Source: Myxococcota bacterium (GTDB lineage: Bacteria > Myxococcota_A > UBA9160 > UBA6930). From it: a stretch of DNA of 64,000 nt. The stretch covers positions 111,412 to 175,411 of the forward strand of contig JANQFK010000046.1 of the NCBI GenBank assembly GCA_028277885.1. Direction: 5' to 3'. Shown piece by piece: positions 14,974 through 23,300 of the stretch; the stretch's first letter is position 1, and each line of letters begins with the position of its first letter. The position numbers were made by a program, and so were the translations under genes. A model generated the notes under the pieces. That model saw only the letters and a list, made by a program, of their open reading frames with translations. It searched no databases and was not told the origin of the DNA.

Positions 14974-15200
14974 GGGCTCGCACCTTCCCCCGCAAGATGA
15001 GACGGCTGCGGGGGTGACTCCGATTCATCGTACCCGAGCCGTGTCGATTGCGTGCCCCTGGGGGAGCCCGGGGCGGTTCCCACGACGCGGGAAGAATCCG
15101 CCCGAGGGCCGCGAATAGAGGGCTCGCGCGCGTCGTCTGGGTCCTAGCCTGGGCGCGGCCGGGGTGACCGGGGTGGGGGCGGACGCTGGAAGGGAATCCG

Positions 15201-15830
15201 ATGGAATCCATCTTCGATGCACTGAACGAGCTGCAGCGCGGGGGCGCCAGCGACGCTCTCGCGAAGCAGCTCGGCGCGGACACGGGAGCGACGCGCAGCG
15301 CGCTCTCGTCCGCGCTTCCCGCGCTGGTGGGCGCCCTCGCGCGCAATGCCGGGCGCCCCGGCGGAGCCGAGGCGCTGCGCGGCGCCCTCGAGCGCGACCA
15401 CGACGGCAGCGCCCTCGACGACCTGGTCGGGACCATCGGCGGCGCGATGCTCGGCGGCGGGGGCCGCGGCAAGGCGCTCGACGGCGAGGGCATCCTCGGC
15501 CACATGCTCGGCCGCCGGCGCGGCGCCGTGGAGCAGGAGATCGGCCGACGCAGCGGGCTCGACGCGGGCAGCGTCGGCAAGCTGCTCGTCGCACTGGCGC
15601 CCCTCGTGATGGGCGCCCTCGGCCGCGCCCGGCGCGAGCGCGGCCTCGACGACGGGGGCCTGCGCGAGACCCTCGGCCTGGAGCGGCAGCGCTCCGAGGC
15701 CGCGGTGCCCGGCGGGCTCGGCCCGCTCGAGCAGATCCTCGACGGCGCCGCCGACGGCTCCTTCGACGGCGGCGACCTCGCGCGCATCGGCGGCGGCTTC
15801 CTGCGGCGCTGGCTCTCGCGCCGGCGCTGA
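15201..15830 (+). CDS. DUF937 domain protein
   Basis: 209 residues. The N-terminal SIFDALNELQRGGASDALAK and the Gly/Leu-rich repeats with LPALVGALARNAG and LVALAPLVMGALGR are typical of DUF937 proteins. The middle is very rich in Gly, Ala and Arg. GGAAGGG lies upstream of ATG 15201. There is no signal peptide or membrane helix. The molecular role of the family is unknown. It precedes kbp in the same orientation by 58 bases, so the two may be cotranscribed, perhaps as a stress or osmotic response pair. Confidence 0.85.
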   Translation: MESIFDALNELQRGGASDALAKQLGADTGATRSALSSALPALVGALARNAGRPGGAEALRGALERDHDGSALDDLVGTIGGAMLGGGGRGKALDGEGILGHMLGRRRGAVEQEIGRRSGLDAGSVGKLLVALAPLVMGALGRARRERGLDDGGLRETLGLERQRSEAAVPGGLGPLEQILDGAADGSFDGGDLARIGGGFLRRWLSRRR

Positions 15831-15888
15831 TCCACACCGACCCGCACGACTCGAACGAAACGAACGACCCGAACGGAAGGGAGTACCC

Positions 15889-16350
15889 ATGGGACTGATC
15901 GACTTCGTGAAGGACGCCGGCGAGAGGCTCGTCGGCGGCATCAAGCAGGCCACGGGCCAGGCGCCCGAGGTCTCGACCGAGCAGCTCACCAAGACCATCC
16001 ACGACCTCGGCATTCCGGTCCAGGACCTCGCCATCACGGTGGCGGACGACGTCGCCACGGTGCGCGGCACGACCGAGAGCCAGGCCGACCGCGAGAAGGT
16101 CGTGCTGCTCGTGGGCAACAACCAGGGCATCGCCCGGGTGGACGACCAGCTCGTCGTCGAGAAGCCCGAGCCCGCGGCGACCTTCTACACGGTGAAGTCC
16201 GGCGACAGCCTCTCGAAGATCGCCAAGGCGCACTACGGCGACCCGATGAAGTACCCGGTCATCTTCGAGGCGAACCGTCCGATGCTCCAGGACCCGGACA
16301 AGATCTACCCGGGCCAGAACCTGCGGATCCCGCCGATCGAGAAGGCCTGA
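15889..16350 (+). CDS. kbp: BON-LysM protein, potassium-binding protein Kbp (YgaU) orthologue
   Basis: 153 residues with the same layout as E. coli Kbp. It begins GLIDFVKDAGERL, continues with a BON domain (about 25-90) and ends in a LysM domain (about 98-150: YTVKSGDSLSKIAKAHYGD, IFEANRPML, IYPGQNLRIP). E. coli Kbp is a cytoplasmic K+ sensor/binding protein induced by osmotic stress. ATG at 15889 follows GGAAGGGAG. The leader holds three 9-base units beginning CGAACG (15852, 15861, 15870). A strong bidirectional terminator follows. Confidence 0.93.
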   Translation: MGLIDFVKDAGERLVGGIKQATGQAPEVSTEQLTKTIHDLGIPVQDLAITVADDVATVRGTTESQADREKVVLLVGNNQGIARVDDQLVVEKPEPAATFYTVKSGDSLSKIAKAHYGDPMKYPVIFEANRPMLQDPDKIYPGQNLRIPPIEKA

Positions 16351-16356
16351 GCACTC

Positions 16357-16403
16357 GCGGGGGTGGCGGTCTCGCGCGACGGGCGCGGGACCGCCACCCC
16401 CGC
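16357..16403. terminator. Bidirectional terminator hairpin
   Basis: A perfect 15-bp stem: GCGGGGGTGGCGGTC (16357-16371) pairs with GACCGCCACCCCCGC (16389-16403) around a 17-base loop. It is placed exactly between convergent kbp and the hybrid kinase gene. There is no U-run, as is common at this GC content. Confidence 0.8.
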
Positions 16404-16405
16404 GC

Positions 16406-17998
<1,593 letters not shown>

Positions 17999-18096
17999 GG
18001 CACTGCCCCCCGACACTGCACGGTACCACATCCCGTTCCGACAGGCGGAACGCCGTCGCAGAACGGGTGTCGTGGCTCCCGGGCCCCGGGCGGCGC

Positions 18097-18543
18097 TCAG
18101 GCGTCGGGCAGGGCCACGGTGGTGAACCAGTAGCGAGCCAGGGCGCGGAAGCTGCGGAAGAACTGGTGCGCGTCGAGGGGCTTCACCAGGTAGGAGTTGC
18201 ACCCCAGCGCGTAGCTCTCCTGGATGTCGCGCGGCCGCGCCGAGGTGGTGAGCACCACCACCGGGATCCGGCGCAGCTCGGGGTCGCCCTTGAGCGCCGC
18301 CAGCACCCCCTTGCCCGAGGCGCGCGGCAGGTTCAGGTCGAGGAGCACGAGATCCGGGCGCGGCGCAGCGGCGAAGGGCCCGCGCCGGAACAGGCGGTCG
18401 AGGGCCTCCTCGCCGTCGGCCGCCTCGTCGAGCACGGCGGGCGCCGTCCCTTCGGCCTCGAGGGCGCGCCGCGTGAGCTCCCGGTCCGCGGCGTCGTCCT
18501 CGACCAGGAGGATGCGGGGCGGGCGGCGGGGGCCGGCGGCCAT
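18097..18543 (-). CDS. Single-domain response regulator (Rcp1-like)
   Basis: 148 residues made of one receiver domain: acidic pocket VEDDAAD, phospho-acceptor Asp69 in DLVLLDLNLP, Thr in VVVLTTSA and Lys121 in YLVKPLD. The SYALGCNSYLVKPLD and C-terminal RYWFTTVALP segments match the Rcp1/phytochrome-associated receiver group. There is no output domain. It lies upstream of the hybrid kinase in the same orientation. The spacer contains an inverted repeat GTTCCG-N5-CGGAAC (18035-18051). Confidence 0.92.
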   Translation of the reverse strand: MAAGPRRPPRILLVEDDAADRELTRRALEAEGTAPAVLDEAADGEEALDRLFRRGPFAAAPRPDLVLLDLNLPRASGKGVLAALKGDPELRRIPVVVLTTSARPRDIQESYALGCNSYLVKPLDAHQFFRSFRALARYWFTTVALPDA

Positions 18544-18600
18544 GGCTCTGCCTCCTCCCCGCGCCCCCTCTCGCGCGGGAGTCTACTCCCGGGCGGTCGG

Positions 18601-18715
18601 CCCGCTAGCGCCGGTGGCTGGGCTTGCGCCGCCGGCTAGCGCCGGCCGTCCCGCTTACGCCGCCGGCTAGCGCCGGCCGCCCCGCTTGCGCCGCCGGCTA
18701 GCGCCGGCGGCGACC
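18601..18715 (-). repeat. 31-bp tandem hairpin repeat at the 3' end of the serine hydrolase gene
   Basis: Full units occupy 18628-18658 and 18659-18689, with a partial unit on each side. Every unit carries GCCGGCTAGCGCCGGC, a 6-bp self-complementary stem around TAGC. The TAG stop of the serine hydrolase gene is inside the last unit. There are no spacers of independent sequence, so it is not a CRISPR array. Confidence 0.85.
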
Positions 18716-19987
18716 CCGGCGCGGGAAGGCCTGGTTGATGCCGAAGAGGAACTGGAGCAGGCGGATGGCGTGGAGGGAGAGGAAGGGCTTGCCGCTGGTC
18801 AGGAGCGCGACGGCGATGTCGCGGTCCGGGTCGGCCCAGCCGAAGATGTTGGTGAAGCCCAGGTGGCCGAAGGCGCGCGGCGTGTCGGGGCCGAACAGGC
18901 CGATGGGGCTGTCGCCGAGCATGGGGCCGAGGCCGTAGCGCAGCGGGATGCCCAGGGTGAGGTCGATCTCGCGGTAGGCCTGCTCCGCCGTGGCGTGGCG
19001 CACGGTGCGAGGGTCGAAGACCCGCACGCCGTCGAGCTCGCCCTCGTCGAGCAGGCACTGGTAGAAGCTCGCCAGCTCCCGGGCGGTGCACACCACGTTG
19101 GCGGCGGGCACGATCCCGGTGAGGAAGCGGGGGTCGTTCGAGATCTCCACCGCATCGGCGTAGGTGACGCCGAGGGCGCGCCTCATCAGCATGCCGACGG
19201 GGGGCGGCAGCGGCGGGCCGGTGAAGGCGTTCTCCGCCACCCGCTCCACGTCCCGCGCGCGCACCCCGTAGCCCATCCAGTGCATGCCCAGGGGCTCGGC
19301 GATCTCCTCGCGCAGCACCTTGCCGATGTCCTTGCCGGTGACGCGCTTCACCACCTCGCCCAGCACGAAGCCGCCGGAGATGGCGTGGTAGGCGAGCACC
19401 TGGCCCGGCCGCGACTGGGTGCGGGTCTCGCTCAGGATGTCGACGATCTTCTCGGGAGAGCCCAGCAGCTCGAGGTCCATGGCCTCGGGCGGGATGGCGG
19501 GGATGCCCGAGCGGTGGGCGAGCACGTGGCGCAGGGTGATCCACTGCTTGCCGTGGCGGGCGAACTCGGGGATGTAGTCGCAGACGCGATCCTCGAGGTG
19601 GACGAGGCCCTGCTCGTCGAGCTTGTGGATCACCATGGCGGTGATGGCCTTCGAGGCCGAGAACAGGCAGAAGGGCGTGTCCGGGGTGGCGAGCACGCGG
19701 GGCGCGTCGGCGGGATCGCCCGGCGCGTTGCCCGAGGCGTGGCCGAGGGTGCGGTCCAGCAGCACGTGGCCCCGGCAGCGCACGCAGATCTGGACGGCCG
19801 GGTACACCCCGGTGCGGTAGAGCGCCTGCACGCTCGACCACACGCGCTCCACCGCGGCGCGGGTCACGCGGGCGCTGCGCGGCGCCTCCTCCTCGCCCAC
19901 CGCCGTCACCGCCGACAGGTCGCGGGGGATCGGCGAGCGGGAGAGGTAGGGGATCCGGGCCCAGCTCAGCAGCTGGAAGGGGTCCAC
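18698..19987 (-). CDS. Serine hydrolase, beta-lactamase (class C)/EstB-like family
   Basis: 429 residues. The S-x-x-K catalytic motif is SASK at 110-113 (FCLFSASKAITA). A second-motif tyrosine is seen in LAYHAISGG, and the C-terminal AFGHLGFTNIFGW stands for the KTG/HxG region. No signal peptide is evident, which suggests a cytoplasmic esterase or amidase rather than a secreted beta-lactamase. GTG at 19987 is chosen; other starts are possible. The gene ends inside a 31-bp hairpin repeat. A small conserved gene lies 17 bases upstream. Confidence 0.88.
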   Translation of the reverse strand: MDPFQLLSWARIPYLSRSPIPRDLSAVTAVGEEEAPRSARVTRAAVERVWSSVQALYRTGVYPAVQICVRCRGHVLLDRTLGHASGNAPGDPADAPRVLATPDTPFCLFSASKAITAMVIHKLDEQGLVHLEDRVCDYIPEFARHGKQWITLRHVLAHRSGIPAIPPEAMDLELLGSPEKIVDILSETRTQSRPGQVLAYHAISGGFVLGEVVKRVTGKDIGKVLREEIAEPLGMHWMGYGVRARDVERVAENAFTGPPLPPPVGMLMRRALGVTYADAVEISNDPRFLTGIVPAANVVCTARELASFYQCLLDEGELDGVRVFDPRTVRHATAEQAYREIDLTLGIPLRYGLGPMLGDSPIGLFGPDTPRAFGHLGFTNIFGWADPDRDIAVALLTSGKPFLSLHAIRLLQFLFGINQAFPRRGRRRR

Positions 19988-20004
19988 GGCGGTGCGGCCC
20001 GGGC

Positions 20005-20208
20005 TCAGGCCGACTCCTCTTCCTCTTCGGGCTGGGGCCCGAGGCCGTAGCCCTCCAGGTCGTCCTGGGTGGCGACCTGCTGGCCTCCGCCGCCGCTCGG
20101 GCTCTCCTCGCTTCGCATGTCGCGCTGGGCCTGCTTGAGCGCCGCCTTCTCGGCCTTCTTCAGCTCGCGCTGGCGCTTCAGGACGGATGTCCGGCTCTTC
20201 TTTCCCAT
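20005..20208 (-). CDS. Small conserved hypothetical protein with basic N-terminus
   Basis: 67 residues. The first 33 are strongly basic and helical (MGKKSRTSVLKRQRELKKAE), and the tail is acidic and ends in a run of Glu. Proteins with this opening are common small hypotheticals in high-GC proteobacteria and Myxococcota. The basic half suggests RNA or DNA contact. ATG at 20208 follows a purine-rich leader. It is cotranscribed with or just upstream of the serine hydrolase. The function is unknown. Confidence 0.7.
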   Translation of the reverse strand: MGKKSRTSVLKRQRELKKAEKAALKQAQRDMRSEESPSGGGGQQVATQDDLEGYGLGPQPEEEEESA

Positions 20209-20295
20209 GGCTCTCTCGCTTCGTTCGGTTCGTGTCTCGGCGTCTTCCGCGACGCCCGTTCTCCGGGTCGATCCGGGTCGAGGGGTTCAGTGACG

Positions 20296-20332
20296 CTCGG
20301 GGCGGAGGATCCGTTCTACCCTCCGCCCCGAG
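20296..20332 (-). terminator. Terminator-like hairpin downstream of the RRM gene
   Basis: CTCGGGGCGGAGG (20296-20308) pairs perfectly with CCTCCGCCCCGAG (20320-20332), a 13-bp stem, 55 bases beyond the RRM stop on the minus strand. Confidence 0.7.
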
Positions 20333-20386
20333 AGATCGCCAGGGGCGGCCGCGCCGCCCCGGCCTCGTGTGGGACCGCGGCCCGCC

Positions 20387-20680
20387 TCAGCGGCCGCCGC
20401 GGTAGCCGCCGCCGCCTCCGCCCCCGCCGCCGGGCCGGCGCTCGTGGGCCTCGTTCACCCGGAGGCTGCGGCCTCCCATGTCGCTGCCGTTCAGCGCCTG
20501 CACCGCCGCGTCGGCGGCGGCCGCGTCCATCTCGACGAAGGCGAAGCCGCGCGAGCGGCCCGTCTCGCGGTCGGTGATCACGCTGACGGACTCCACGCTG
20601 CCGTGCTGGGAGAACAGGTCGCGCAGGTCCGACTCGGTGGTCGAGAATGGGATGTTGCCAACGTACAACCTCTTGCCCAA
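20387..20680 (-). CDS. RNA-binding protein with one RRM and a Gly-rich tail
   Basis: 97 residues. RNP2 is LYVGNI (5-10) and RNP1 is RGFAFVEM (44-51). The tail after residue 80 is Gly/Arg-rich, the design of bacterial and cyanobacterial cold-inducible Rbp proteins. The only in-frame start is TTG at 20680, preceded by GAGGG at good spacing; a nearby ATG at 20685 is out of frame. It binds single-stranded RNA and probably acts in cold or stress adaptation. It is flanked by terminator-like hairpins and appears monocistronic. Confidence 0.93.
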   Translation of the reverse strand: MGKRLYVGNIPFSTTESDLRDLFSQHGSVESVSVITDRETGRSRGFAFVEMDAAAADAAVQALNGSDMGGRSLRVNEAHERRPGGGGGGGGGYRGGR

Positions 20681-21005
20681 ACCATGCCCTCGCCACCCGG
20701 ACCCGAACCCCTCGCTGGCCGCGGGTGACCATCACTCGAATCCAGGCCGGACCGTCCGACGGCGGATCCCGAGCGTCTTCGACTCCGCCCGCTCCCGGGA
20801 GGTCGGGAGACCGGCGGGAAAGGCAGACTCGATGGAGAACAAGCCGGGGGATCCAGGACGAGTGCACCGATCGGAGGACGGCCCTTCGAATCGGAAGGGT
20901 ATCACACGGCCCGCGGGGAGCCCGCGGGGAGCAGGCCTCCCGGCGGCCGGGAGGGCCCCCGGGGAGGCGTCCCGGCCGGGGGGCGCGGGCCCCGGCCGCC
21001 GCGCG
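20681..21005. other. Gene-free stretch: RRM leader and terminator region
   Basis: No convincing gene is seen in these 325 bases. The right part holds an 11-bp tandem duplication CCCGCGGGGAG (20910-20920, 20921-20931) and a hairpin CCTCCCGG-CGG-CCGGGAGG (20936-20954), placed where the minus-strand DUF1329 transcript would end. The left part would be the promoter and leader of the RRM gene. Confidence 0.6.
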
Positions 21006-22337
21006 TCAGCGCCCCCGGCTGAGGCGCCCCACGTCGATGAAGCGGCGCATGCGGCCCTTGCTCCTCATGGGTGTCCCGGTGCGGTTCCAGAACTCGATGC
21101 GGTTCCCGGTGCCCGTCTGGACGTTCACGATGATGTCCGACACCACCGTCAGGTCCCGCGGCTCGGGCACCGACTCCCACCCCTGGTACTCGGTGTAGTC
21201 CTCCTCGTCGCTCCAGCGGTGGTTGTGCCAGATGATCTTCCAGAGCTCCTGCTTGCGGTCGTAGGCGAAGGAGTACATCGGCTCGAGGGTCTGCTCGTCG
21301 ATGTAGATGTCCTTGTGCTCGTAGGGGTGGGCCTCGTTGTTGGGGATGAAGCGGATCTTCACCGCGTGGCGCATCTCCCAGCGGTCGTCGGCGAAGGAGA
21401 GGCCGTAGGGGCCGAAGTTGTGGTCCGGGTCGTAGGGGTAGGCGCGCACCTTGGTGTTCATGGGCGCCAGCAGGTCCTGCTCCCCGAGGCACTTCCACTG
21501 GTACTGGGGCACGATGCCGTTGAAGCTGAACAGGTCGTCGAGGGTGAAGTCCGTGCCCGAGACCGCGTCCGTGCGCTGGGCCGTCGAGATGCGCCGCACC
21601 CGCCGCAGGGTGGGGACGTAGACCCAGGTGTCGTCGTTGCGCGTGGTGGCCTCCGGGTTGAAGGACGCCTTGTAGCGGTAGGTGAGGAGCGCGATCCCCC
21701 GGGCGTCGAAGGGCGCCTCGACCTCGGGGCCGCTGGCGACGTAGCGCTGCTCGGCGCGGAACAGGTCGCCGTTCTGCTCGTCGTGCTCCGGCTCCGGGCG
21801 GAAGGCCAGGGAGACGCCGGCGCTGTGGCCCTCGTAGTAGAGCGGCAGCTCCTCGCCGCGGTCCCAGTAGGAGTAGTAGAAGCGCGCCTTGCCGCCGTTG
21901 CCCTCCCAGCGGCGCACGAAGTTCCAGGCGATCTTGGCCCCGGCGCCGGGGTCGCCGGCACAGTCGATCGCCTCCATCGGGAAGGGCTGCCCGGCGCGGT
22001 AGTCCACCAGGCTGTTCTCGGGCCCGAGCTTCACCTGCCCGGCGTACTTCTTCGTCGCCTCCACGTAGACGGGGGCCGGCGTGTAGTCGCGGTGGGCGGG
22101 CCCGATCTCGAGCTGCATGCCCTCGTAGAAGAAGAAGTCGCGGTTCGCCCAGAACTCGGGGGGAAGGAAGGGCTTGAGCTCCGCGAGGCGCTCGTAGGTG
22201 AGCACGTCTCCCTCCCGGGGCCCCGCGCCCGGGGCGGCATCCTCCACCGCCTGGGCGCTGGAGACGACCGGCGCGGCGATCGAGAGCGCGAGGAGAGCCG
22301 TGGCGAGGGCCGTTGCGGTGCGGAGTCGCTGCTTCAT
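21006..22337 (-). CDS. DUF1329 family exported protein
   Basis: 443 residues with a Sec signal peptide (MKQRLRTATALATALLALS, cleavage after AQA). The mature part matches DUF1329, a LolA/LppX-like fold family. Typical segments include LTYERLAELKPFLPPEFW, TRNDDTWVYVPTLRRVRR, FNGIVPQYQWKCLGE and YEHKDIYIDEQTLEPMYS. Such proteins are periplasmic or outer-membrane associated and often sit near RND transporters or BNR-repeat proteins, implying lipid or hydrophobic ligand handling; no such partner is present here. The length is normal. Confidence 0.9.
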   Translation of the reverse strand: MKQRLRTATALATALLALSIAAPVVSSAQAVEDAAPGAGPREGDVLTYERLAELKPFLPPEFWANRDFFFYEGMQLEIGPAHRDYTPAPVYVEATKKYAGQVKLGPENSLVDYRAGQPFPMEAIDCAGDPGAGAKIAWNFVRRWEGNGGKARFYYSYWDRGEELPLYYEGHSAGVSLAFRPEPEHDEQNGDLFRAEQRYVASGPEVEAPFDARGIALLTYRYKASFNPEATTRNDDTWVYVPTLRRVRRISTAQRTDAVSGTDFTLDDLFSFNGIVPQYQWKCLGEQDLLAPMNTKVRAYPYDPDHNFGPYGLSFADDRWEMRHAVKIRFIPNNEAHPYEHKDIYIDEQTLEPMYSFAYDRKQELWKIIWHNHRWSDEEDYTEYQGWESVPEPRDLTVVSDIIVNVQTGTGNRIEFWNRTGTPMRSKGRMRRFIDVGRLSRGR

Positions 22338-22374
22338 GTGGGGTTCGACGATCCTCGTGGGGGGTCCGATTCAG

Positions 22375-22411
22375 AAAAGGCGCCTCGCGCGCGGTGCCGC
22401 ACGAGACGCCT
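22375..22411 (-). terminator. Intrinsic terminator of tRNA-His
   Basis: On the minus strand a 14-bp stem with two G-U pairs (22398-22411 with 22378-22391, six-base loop) is followed by TTTT (22378-22375). It lies 12 bases beyond the tRNA-His 3' end and upstream of the DUF1329 start. It is the only hairpin with a U-run noticed in this window. Confidence 0.85.
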
Positions 22412-22422
22412 CGGGAAGGGTC

Positions 22423-22500
22423 TGGGGTGAGCGACGGGATTCGAACCCGCGACCTCCGGGACCACAACCCGGCGCTCTAACCGACTGAGCTACGCTCACC
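22423..22500 (-). tRNA. tRNA-His (anticodon GTG), CCA encoded
   Basis: A minus-strand cloverleaf with acceptor GTGAGCG/CGCTCAC preceded by the G(-1) characteristic of tRNA-His, anticodon stem CCGGG/CCCGG with loop TTGTGGT (anticodon GTG), T-loop TTCGAAT, discriminator C and encoded CCA. Confidence 0.97.
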
Positions 22501-22592
22501 GCAAGGAAGGCAAAGGCTACGAGCGGCCCCGGGTGGTGTCAACGCGGCTGCGTGCGCGTCCCCCCGTCGCGGCCGCTACCCTCTCCCCCCGC

Positions 22593-22669
22593 GCCCCGGT
22601 AGCTCAGCTGGATAGAGCGGCTGCCTTCTAAGCAGCGGGTCGGGGGTTCGAGTCCTCCCCGGGGCGCCA
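22593..22669 (+). tRNA. tRNA-Arg (anticodon TCT), CCA encoded
   Basis: A plus-strand cloverleaf: acceptor GCCCCGG/CCGGGGC, D-arm GCTCAGCTGGATAGAGC, anticodon stem GCTGC/GCAGC with loop CTTCTAA (anticodon TCT, reading AGA), T-loop TTCGAGT, discriminator G and CCA. It lies just upstream of the SxtJ-like/carbamoyltransferase cluster. Confidence 0.97.
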
Positions 22670-22818
22670 GTCTGGCGGGGCTCGGCGCAGGGCGAAGGTC
22701 GCGGACGCGGGAGGCTGAACGTCGCGTGGAGGCGCGCTGCAGCGATCCCGGGTTCCATGGTAGTCTTCCCTGTTCCCGGAACGGCGCCTCGCCCAGGTCC
22801 GGCCAGGAGAAGTCGCCC

Positions 22819-23298
22819 ATGCTGGACCCGAACCAGGGCAGGCCGGAGGCCGCCGCCGTCATCTGGGATCCCTCCGCCGATCCCGCGGCGGACGCCGCCG
22901 GCTCCGAGGCGCCGGGCCACGGCCGAGTCATGGGGATCCTCCAGGGGCTGGTGGCCGTCGGCGTCGGGCTGGCGCTCTACCGCTTCTGGTCCACGACGGT
23001 CGGCACCGTGGTCGTCTCGATCGGCAGCATCGTCGCCCTGTCCGCGCTGATCTCGCCCGCCGGCCTGTACCTGGGGATCCGTAGGTTCTTCGCCGCCCTG
23101 GGACGCTGGACCGGGACCGCGCTGACCTGGATCCTGATGCCCGCCCTCTTCTACCTGTTCTTCCTTCCCTTCGGGACCCTGCTGCGTCGGGGCCGCAGGG
23201 ACCGTCTCCGCCGCTTCTACGAGCCGGAGACCGAGACGTACTGGGAGCCCCACGAAGGGCTGCACGCGTCGTCGGGAAGCTACGAGAGGCAGTACTAG
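22819..23298 (+). CDS. SxtJ-family membrane protein
   Basis: 159 residues. ATG at 22819 follows CCAGGAGAAG. After about 35 soluble residues there are three or four hydrophobic helices (ILQGLVAVGVGLALYRF, VSIGSIVALSALI, LTWILMPALFYLFFLPF). A basic stretch and the tail RRFYEPETETYWEPHE follow. The closing pattern of an R-rich segment with F-x-P-x-x-x-YW-x-P is the hallmark of SxtJ-like proteins found beside carbamoyltransferases, including in saxitoxin clusters. It probably anchors or assists the carbamoyltransferase at the membrane; that role is inferred. The stop is two bases before the next start, so it is the first gene of an operon. Confidence 0.8.
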   Translation: MLDPNQGRPEAAAVIWDPSADPAADAAGSEAPGHGRVMGILQGLVAVGVGLALYRFWSTTVGTVVVSIGSIVALSALISPAGLYLGIRRFFAALGRWTGTALTWILMPALFYLFFLPFGTLLRRGRRDRLRRFYEPETETYWEPHEGLHASSGSYERQY

Positions 23299-23300
23299 CC

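Noticed and set aside
15050..15085. GGAACC on the minus strand as an ECF -35 element for the sigma gene
   Set aside because: No matching -10 at 16-17 bases; a single hexamer is not enough.
18601..18715. Regular 31-bp repeats as a CRISPR array
   Set aside because: The units are contiguous with no variable spacers, and no cas genes are present.
22593..22669. tRNA-Arg as an integration site with an att duplication beyond the SxtJ cluster
   Set aside because: No copy of the tRNA 3' end was found by eye up to 28.4 kb, and there is no integrase. It remains only a possibility.
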